From an uncultured Burkholderiales bacterium (GTDB taxonomy: Bacteria; Pseudomonadota; Gammaproteobacteria; Burkholderiales; Burkholderiaceae_D): a stretch of 21,546 nucleotides of DNA. Of this stretch, positions 17,103 through 21,546 are shown piece after piece. The notes beneath the pieces are model-generated. The model saw only the letters and a list, made by a program, of their open reading frames with translations. It ran no database searches and was not told the origin of the DNA. The stretch covers positions 1-21,546 of the forward strand of contig CAIVDH010000033.1 in the NCBI GenBank assembly GCA_903904635.1, written 5' to 3'. The translations under genes and the position numbers were made by a program. Every line of letters begins with the position of its first letter. The stretch's first letter is position 1.

Positions 17103-18331
17103 CAAAAGATGCGAAAAATCTGATCGTTGGCCTTGATATCGGCACCTCTAAGGTGGTGGCCGTGGTGGCCGAGGTGATGCCAGACGGCCGTCATGAAGTC
17201 ATAGGCTTGGGGCAGCATGAATCCAAGGGCTTGAAAAAAGGCGTGGTGGTGAATATCGAAGCCACTGTCGAATCTATACAGCGTGCGCTGGAAGAAGCCG
17301 AGCTGATGGCGGATTGCCAGATACGCTATGTGTGGACCGGCATTGCAGGCAGCCATATACGCAGTTTCAATTCCAGTGGCATGGTCGCTATCAAGGATAG
17401 GGAAGTCACCGCTGCCGATGTAAACCGGGTGATAGACACAGCCAAGGCGGTCAATATTCCTACCGATCAGCAGTTGTTGCATACCTTGCCGCAGGAATTC
17501 ATCGTCGACAATCAGGAAGATGTGCGTGAGCCTATAGGCATGAGCGGCATACGTCTTGAGGTGAAGGTGCATATCGTCACTGGTGCCGTCTCTGCGGTAC
17601 AAAATATTATCAAGTGCGTGAGGCGTTGTGGCCTTGAAGTGTCCGATCTGATTTTGCAGCCCATGGCTTCTGCCGAGGCAGTGCTGACTGAAGATGAAAA
17701 AGAATTAGGTGTGGTGTTAGTGGATATCGGTGGCGGCACGACTGACGTTGCAATTTTTACCGAGGGTGCTGTGCGTCATACAGCAGTCATTCCGATTGCA
17801 GGCGATCAGATCACCAATGATATTGCGATGGCCTTGCGCACACCGACTGCTGAAGCAGAAGAAATCAAGGTGCGCTATGGCGTGGCCAAGCAAGTGCTGG
17901 CTGATCCGGGCGAGACGTTTGATGTGCCGGGCTTAGGTGACCGTGCGGTGCGTTCTTTATCACGCCAGGCTTTGGCTGCTGTTATAGAGCCGCGTGTAGA
18001 AGAGTTGTTTGCGCTGGTACATCAGGTCGTGCGCGAGTCTGGTTTTGAAGAGGTTCTGTCATCGGGAATTGTATTGACCGGTGGCAGCGCCATGATGCCC
18101 GGCATGATGGAACTGGCTGAAGATATTTTTCTAAAGCCAGCGCGTGTGGGTACACCGGTTTATAGCGGTCAGTTAGCGGATGTGGTGAGGAGTCCGCGTT
18201 ATTCAACTGTGCTGGGATTGTTGTTAGAAGCGAAGCGGCAGTATTTGCGTGGTCAGGTTGTGCATCGTCAGGGTGGATCGGCGAAAGCTGTCTTGCAGCG
18301 GATGAAAGAGTGGTTTCTCGGGAATTTCTGA
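17099..18331 (+). CDS. ftsA: Cell division protein FtsA
   Basis: FtsA is an actin-like ATPase that tethers FtsZ polymers to the inner membrane and recruits later divisome proteins. The 410-residue protein has the phosphate-1 motif GLDIGTSK at 11-18, the FtsA-specific 1C subdomain after about residue 85, the phosphate-2 motif DIGGGTT at 209-215, and the adenosine motif VLTGGSAMMPG near residue 326. The C-terminal LQRMKEWFLGNF (399-410) is the amphipathic membrane-targeting helix. It follows ftsQ by 59 bases and precedes ftsZ by 142 bases, with an AT-rich spacer. Confidence 0.97.
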   Translation: MTKDAKNLIVGLDIGTSKVVAVVAEVMPDGRHEVIGLGQHESKGLKKGVVVNIEATVESIQRALEEAELMADCQIRYVWTGIAGSHIRSFNSSGMVAIKDREVTAADVNRVIDTAKAVNIPTDQQLLHTLPQEFIVDNQEDVREPIGMSGIRLEVKVHIVTGAVSAVQNIIKCVRRCGLEVSDLILQPMASAEAVLTEDEKELGVVLVDIGGGTTDVAIFTEGAVRHTAVIPIAGDQITNDIAMALRTPTAEAEEIKVRYGVAKQVLADPGETFDVPGLGDRAVRSLSRQALAAVIEPRVEELFALVHQVVRESGFEEVLSSGIVLTGGSAMMPGMMELAEDIFLKPARVGTPVYSGQLADVVRSPRYSTVLGLLLEAKRQYLRGQVVHRQGGSAKAVLQRMKEWFLGNF

Positions 18332-18473
18332 TTTCGGATTTCAGGGTTGAAGTTTTAATTTTTAATTTTTAATTTTGTTTTTTATTTTTTGTATTAACTC
18401 GCAGTTGTTAGTTGCTAGCCGTCACGACCAGTAATGGCTATTGACTAAAAACTGCTTCACAAAGGGAGTCATC
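18332..18473. other. T-rich spacer between ftsA and ftsZ with a 7-bp tandem repeat
   Basis: The spacer holds three perfect copies of TTTTAAT (18353-18373) that merge into a T-rich run reaching 18390. It is the largest gap inside the operon and is strikingly AT-rich compared with the genes. An ftsZ-proximal promoter is plausible here, but no pair of hexamers is convincing. GGGAG at 18464-18468 is the ftsZ ribosome binding site. Confidence 0.5.
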
Positions 18474-19652
18474 ATGGAAATCACAATGCTGGAAAATACT
18501 AAGGGTACCGTGATCAAGGTTGTGGGCGTCGGCGGCGCTGGTGGTAATGCTGTGCAGCACATGATTAACAAGGGTGTGTCTGGTGTGGAGTTTGTTGTTG
18601 CCAATACCGATGCACAGGCTTTGTCCTTGTCGAAAGCGCATAACGTGATTCAGATCGGCGAAAGCGGTCTGGGTGCGGGCATGAAGCCGGCGGTAGGTCG
18701 TCAGCTGGCTGAAGAAACACGCAGCCGTATCGAAGATGCATTGCGCGGTGCGCACATGGTCTTTATTGCCGCGGGTATGGGCGGCGGTACGGGTACAGGC
18801 GCTGCGCCCATCGTGGCGCAGGTTGCCAAAGAACTCGGCGCACTCACTGTAGCCGTGGTGTCCAAGCCGTTCTCTTACGAGGGACAAAAATGCATGGATA
18901 TCGCTGATGAAGGTTTAGAAGAATTAGGCAAGCATGTTGATTCCTTAATCGTGATTCTCAATGAAAAACTCGAAGAGATTTATGAAGACGGCAGCATGAT
19001 GGAATGGCTGCAGCATGCAGATGATGTACTCAACAATGCTGTTGCCGGTATTGCCGAGATCATTAATGTGCCAGGCCATATCAATGTCGACTTCAATGAC
19101 GTTAAAACCATCATGGGCGAGCAGGGCAAAGCCATGATGGGTACGGCAGTGGCTTCTGGTATTGATCGTGCGCGTATCGCTGCCGAGCAGGCCGTTGCCT
19201 CGCCATTGCTTGATGGTGTGGATCTGTCCGGTGCCAGCGGTGTGTTGGTCAATGTGACCGCCAGCCGTAGCCTGAAGGGTAAGGAAATCAAGGAAGTTAT
19301 GGCCACCGTACGTGCCTTCGCTGCAGCGGATGCATCAATCGCTCAAGGTATTGCGTATGACGAATCTATGGGCGATGAAATCCGTGTCACGGTTGTGGCA
19401 ACCGGGCTGGGTCGTAAACGTCCTACCTTAGTGAAAAATCCTATGCCGCGCCTTAAAACCGGCACCTATGATGGCGGCGGTGATGCGGTTGCCAGTAATG
19501 GCCAGGCTGAGACCACTGCACCAGCTTATGAAGCGATACGCACGCCAGCAGTATGGCGTCGTGAATCTGCCTCCGAGACGGTGCGGGCAATGGAGCGCAA
19601 TGGTACGGAAACGTACGATATTCCTGCATTTTTACGTCGTCAGGCTGACTGA
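18474..19652 (+). CDS. ftsZ: Cell division protein FtsZ
   Basis: FtsZ is the tubulin-like GTPase that forms the division ring. The ATG at 18474 is chosen because GGGAG (18464-18468) lies 5 bases before it and the product then starts MEITMLENTKGTVIKV as in relatives; an in-frame TTG at 18441 would add 11 residues and is rejected. The 392-residue protein shows the nucleotide-binding VGVGGAGGNAV near residue 18, the tubulin signature GGGTGTG at 103-109, the T7 catalytic loop NVDFNDVKTIM near 200, a linker of about 60 residues, and the conserved C-terminal peptide DIPAFLRRQ that binds FtsA and other partners. It is the last dcw gene; hairpins follow immediately. Confidence 0.98.
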   Translation: MEITMLENTKGTVIKVVGVGGAGGNAVQHMINKGVSGVEFVVANTDAQALSLSKAHNVIQIGESGLGAGMKPAVGRQLAEETRSRIEDALRGAHMVFIAAGMGGGTGTGAAPIVAQVAKELGALTVAVVSKPFSYEGQKCMDIADEGLEELGKHVDSLIVILNEKLEEIYEDGSMMEWLQHADDVLNNAVAGIAEIINVPGHINVDFNDVKTIMGEQGKAMMGTAVASGIDRARIAAEQAVASPLLDGVDLSGASGVLVNVTASRSLKGKEIKEVMATVRAFAAADASIAQGIAYDESMGDEIRVTVVATGLGRKRPTLVKNPMPRLKTGTYDGGGDAVASNGQAETTAPAYEAIRTPAVWRRESASETVRAMERNGTETYDIPAFLRRQAD

Positions 19653-19658
19653 TCCTGC

Positions 19659-19690
19659 AAAAAAAAGGCAGGCACGGCATACTCCTGCCT
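19659..19690 (-). terminator. Intrinsic terminator on the - strand, downstream of ftsZ
   Basis: Read on the - strand, AGGCAGG (19690-19684) pairs with CCTGCCT (19672-19666) across an 11-base loop and is followed by seven more T residues (19665-19659). This is a standard intrinsic terminator facing ftsZ from downstream. On the + strand the same hairpin has the A run before it and no T run after it, so it should not stop ftsZ transcription by that route. No - strand gene lies upstream of it in the window. Confidence 0.6.
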
Positions 19691-19720
19691 GAAAGCTGCG
19701 CCCAACAGGGCGCGGCTTTC
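19691..19720 (+). terminator. Strong 13-bp hairpin after ftsZ (mRNA 3' end or terminator without T run)
   Basis: GAAAGCTGCGCCC (19691-19703) pairs with GGGCGCGGCTTTC (19708-19720) over a 4-base AACA loop, with 12 Watson-Crick pairs and one T-G wobble. No T run follows, so it is either a non-canonical terminator, a processing or stabilising element for ftsZ mRNA, or both. Confidence 0.5.
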
Positions 19721-19734
19721 TGCAGTTACGCTCG

Positions 19735-19754
19735 GGCGCAATCATCATTGCGCC
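19735..19754. repeat. Perfect 8-bp inverted repeat in the ftsZ-peroxiredoxin gap
   Basis: GGCGCAAT (19735-19742) and ATTGCGCC (19747-19754) form a perfect stem with a CATC loop, 14 bases after the preceding hairpin. It could be a third RNA hairpin or a regulator operator for the peroxiredoxin gene. No T run follows. Confidence 0.5.
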
Positions 19755-19812
19755 ATTCCCGGGCGTTGCTGATGCCGACTGAATCACTGCCACTAACACG
19801 AAGGGATCACAT

Positions 19813-20316
19813 ATGACTATCAAGATTGGCGACCATCTGCCAGAGGGCAAACTTGCCGAATTTATCGAAACCGAAACAGCCGGATGCACGCTGGGACCAA
19901 ATACGTTCAATGTTTCCGATCTGACAAAAGGCAAGACAATTGCCATTTTCGGTTTGCCTGGCGCTTTTACGCCGACCTGTTCAGCACAGCATGTGCCTGG
20001 CTATATCGCGCATGCTAAAGAATTGCATGCCAAGGGTGTCGATGAAATCTGGTGTATTTCGGTTAATGATGCATTCGTGATGGGTGCATGGGGTCGTGAG
20101 CTTAACGCTACTGGTATCGTGCGCATGATGGGTGATGGCAATGCGGATTTCAGCAAAGCGCTAGACTTGTCTGCGGATTTTTCTGCGTATGGCATGGGCA
20201 CACGTTCACAGCGTTATTCGATGCTGGTTAAGGATGGCGTAGTCAAGCAATTGCATGTGGAGGCAGCGGGCAAATTTGAAGTTTCTAATGCAGAGACGAT
20301 GCTGGCGCAGCTGTAA
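19813..20316 (+). CDS. Peroxiredoxin, Prx5 type (AhpC/TSA family)
   Basis: This is a cytoplasmic thiol peroxidase that reduces hydrogen peroxide and alkyl hydroperoxides. The 167-residue product has the Prx5 active-site segment PGAFTPTC with the peroxidatic Cys56, a second conserved Cys81 in the CISVNDAFVMGAWG strand, and an extra Cys25; Thr53 and the Arg in TRSQRYSMLV complete the usual active site. There is no fused glutaredoxin domain. AAGGGA (19801-19806) precedes the ATG by 6 bases. It sits between ftsZ and lpxC, an arrangement I recognise from other Burkholderiales, and has its own terminator, so it is probably a separate transcription unit. Confidence 0.94.
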   Translation: MTIKIGDHLPEGKLAEFIETETAGCTLGPNTFNVSDLTKGKTIAIFGLPGAFTPTCSAQHVPGYIAHAKELHAKGVDEIWCISVNDAFVMGAWGRELNATGIVRMMGDGNADFSKALDLSADFSAYGMGTRSQRYSMLVKDGVVKQLHVEAAGKFEVSNAETMLAQL

Positions 20317-20359
20317 ACAAATCAAGATCGACAATAAGTAGAGCAAGAAGTAAGACGAG

Positions 20360-20400
20360 CCACTGAATGACAGCGCTGACTGCAGTTCAGTGGTTTTTTT
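20360..20400 (+). terminator. Intrinsic terminator after the peroxiredoxin gene
   Basis: CCACTGAA (20360-20367) pairs with TTCAGTGG (20386-20393) and is followed directly by seven T residues (20394-20400). The 18-base loop contains the self-complementary CAGCGCTG, so a second small hairpin may form inside it. It separates the peroxiredoxin gene from lpxC. Confidence 0.85.
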
Positions 20401-20447
20401 AAAATTAAAATTATGTTTGCTGTAATTTATTTAGATGCAGTATGCCG

Positions 20448-21383
20448 ATGATTAAACAGCGCACCATTAATGAAACCGTAAAGACGACTGGCGTAGGCCT
20501 GCATTGTGGCACGCGGGTTGAGCTGACCTTACGTCCCGGTGCAATTGATACGGGCATTGTATTTCGTCGGGTTGATCTTGATCCGGTGGTTGAGCTGGTT
20601 GCTACTGCCACGGGTGTGGGTGATACGCGCATGGCGTCAGTGCTGGAAAAAGATGGCGTGCGGGTATCGACGGTTGAACATTTGCTCTCTGCTTGCGCCG
20701 GACTGGGTATAGATAATCTGATCGTGGAGTTAAACGCAGAAGAAATTCCCATCATGGACGGCTCGGCGGCTTCGTTTGTATTTTTACTGCAGCAGGCTGG
20801 TCGGGCTGAGCAAGCCGCAGCGAAAAAATTTATTCGTGTGCTGCAGACAGTTGAAGTGCGTGAAGGCACGGGCGCACAAGAAAAATGGGCGCGCCTGCAA
20901 CCCATGCATGGTTTCAGCTTAAAGTTTTTTATTGAATTTAATCATCCAGCGATAGATGGCAGCGGCCAGACTGCCGAAGTAGATTTGAGCTTCGAATCCT
21001 ACATACAAGAAATTGCACGTGCCCGCACATTTGGTTTCATGCAGGATGTAGAAACATTGCGCGGCATGGGTTTGGCGCGTGGCGGCTCACTCGAAAATGC
21101 GATTGTGATGGATGAGTTCCGCATACTTAATGCGGGCGGCTTGCGCTATAAAAATGAATTTGTGCGTCATAAAATTCTCGACGCAATGGGTGATTTATAT
21201 CTGATCGGCCATCCGTTATTAGCAAGTTACACCGCCCATAAATCCGGTCATGCGATGAACAATAAATTATTGCGTGCGCTGCTGGCGCAGCCGGGTGCGT
21301 ATGAGATAGTCAGTTTTGATAGCGCAGAAATGGCGCCGGCGGCTTACGCCGCGCAGTTGGATGAAGAATGGGCAATGGCTTAG
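20448..21383 (+). CDS. lpxC: UDP-3-O-acyl-N-acetylglucosamine deacetylase LpxC
   Basis: LpxC is the zinc amidase that catalyses the committed step of lipid A synthesis in the cytoplasm. With the ATG at 20448 the protein has 311 residues and begins MIKQRT, exactly as in E. coli LpxC; an ATG two codons upstream (20442) is the alternative. Zinc ligands are His78, His241 and Asp245, and the catalytic base is Glu77 in STVEHL. Other blocks are [35 protein letters not shown] and the [10 protein letters not shown] segment with the catalytic His. There is no clear ribosome binding site. It follows a terminator, so it needs its own promoter, presumably in the AT-rich stretch 20394-20433, where I cannot place hexamers. 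Confidence 0.97.
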   Translation: MIKQRTINETVKTTGVGLHCGTRVELTLRPGAIDTGIVFRRVDLDPVVELVATATGVGDTRMASVLEKDGVRVSTVEHLLSACAGLGIDNLIVELNAEEIPIMDGSAASFVFLLQQAGRAEQAAAKKFIRVLQTVEVREGTGAQEKWARLQPMHGFSLKFFIEFNHPAIDGSGQTAEVDLSFESYIQEIARARTFGFMQDVETLRGMGLARGGSLENAIVMDEFRILNAGGLRYKNEFVRHKILDAMGDLYLIGHPLLASYTAHKSGHAMNNKLLRALLAQPGAYEIVSFDSAEMAPAAYAAQLDEEWAMA

Positions 21384-21420
21384 TGGCTGTTAGTTAAGCG
21401 TGAACGCTCCGATCCCATTC

Positions 21421-21515
21421 AAAGTCACTGGATCCCGGCCTGCGCCGGGATGACGATTTTAGGGTCAGCCGCTTCTCGATCGTCATTCCGGCGCAGGCCG
21501 GAATCCAGTGACTTT
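21421..21515. repeat. Long inverted repeat of two REP-like hairpins downstream of lpxC
   Basis: Arms 21421-21457 and 21479-21515 are reverse complements at 35 of 37 positions, with a 21-base spacer. Each arm contains its own perfect hairpin: ATCCCGGC-ctgc-GCCGGGAT in the left arm and ATTCCGGC-gcag-GCCGGAAT in the right. The GGATTCC..GGAATGACG style is that of the widespread proteobacterial REP/MITE-like intergenic repeats. No transposase or clear target duplication is seen. As RNA it would act as a strong 3' structure for lpxC and possibly for convergent transcripts from beyond the window. Confidence 0.85.
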
Positions 21516-21546
21516 CGTTAAGTACCTGAAATTTTGCCTTAACTGA

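Noticed and set aside
18405..18440. Promoter for ftsZ (TTGTTA or TTGCTA with a downstream -10)
   Set aside because: No -10 hexamer with good match lies at 16-18 bases spacing.
21421..21515. Inverted repeat as insertion sequence or CRISPR
   Set aside because: There is no transposase, only 21 bases between arms, and no spacer-repeat periodicity, so only a REP/MITE-like label is supported.
1..21546. tRNA genes, prophage, toxin-antitoxin or defence systems
   Set aside because: Scanned by eye on both strands; none found. The region is conserved housekeeping DNA.

Overview
The window is the division and cell wall (dcw) cluster of a Gram-negative bacterium, with every gene on the + strand. Gene order, a DAP-type MurE (DNPR motif), lpxC at the end, a peroxiredoxin between ftsZ and lpxC, and protein sequences typical of Burkholderiales (for example the MurD and MurG forms) all point to a betaproteobacterium, probably Oxalobacteraceae/Herminiimonas-like. 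That placement rests on recognition, not on a search.

Layout. 73-1506: a stand-alone NAD(P)-dependent aldehyde dehydrogenase. 1588-1919: RNase P RNA (rnpB), a compact class A form. 1925-2222: a spacer without genes. 2223-2285: a sigma70-type promoter overlapped by four 10-bp-spaced MraZ-box-like repeats. 2359-19652: the dcw operon mraZ, rsmH, ftsL, ftsI, murE, murF, mraY, murD, ftsW, murG, murC, ddl, ftsQ, ftsA, ftsZ. 19659-19754: three consecutive hairpins, one of which reads as an intrinsic terminator on the - strand. 19813-20316: a Prx5-type peroxiredoxin with its own + strand terminator. 20448-21383: lpxC. 21421-21515: a long inverted repeat made of two REP-like hairpins.

How the genes work together. 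MurC, D, E and F build the UDP-MurNAc-pentapeptide and Ddl supplies D-Ala-D-Ala. MraY and MurG make lipid I and lipid II. FtsW (polymerase) and FtsI (transpeptidase) use lipid II at the septum. FtsL and FtsQ join them in the divisome, and FtsA tethers the FtsZ ring to the membrane. MraZ is the likely autoregulator and RsmH methylates 16S rRNA. LpxC commits precursor to lipid A. Most junctions from rsmH to murC overlap by 1-4 bases (ATGA, GTGA or TGATG), so translational coupling is likely.

The cluster itself is canonical and I see no novel multi-gene system. The main anomaly is a 1-base frameshift in ddl at the A run 15889-15892, which removes the Mg2+-binding and catalytic C-terminal part of an enzyme that is normally needed. 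Secondary points are the MraZ operator array, loss of helices P13/P14 from rnpB, the antisense terminator downstream of ftsZ, mini-ORFs that end in ATGA overlaps at ddl and ftsA (both without a good ribosome binding site), low-complexity Asn-rich inserts in MurF and FtsQ, and the covarying inverted repeat after lpxC.
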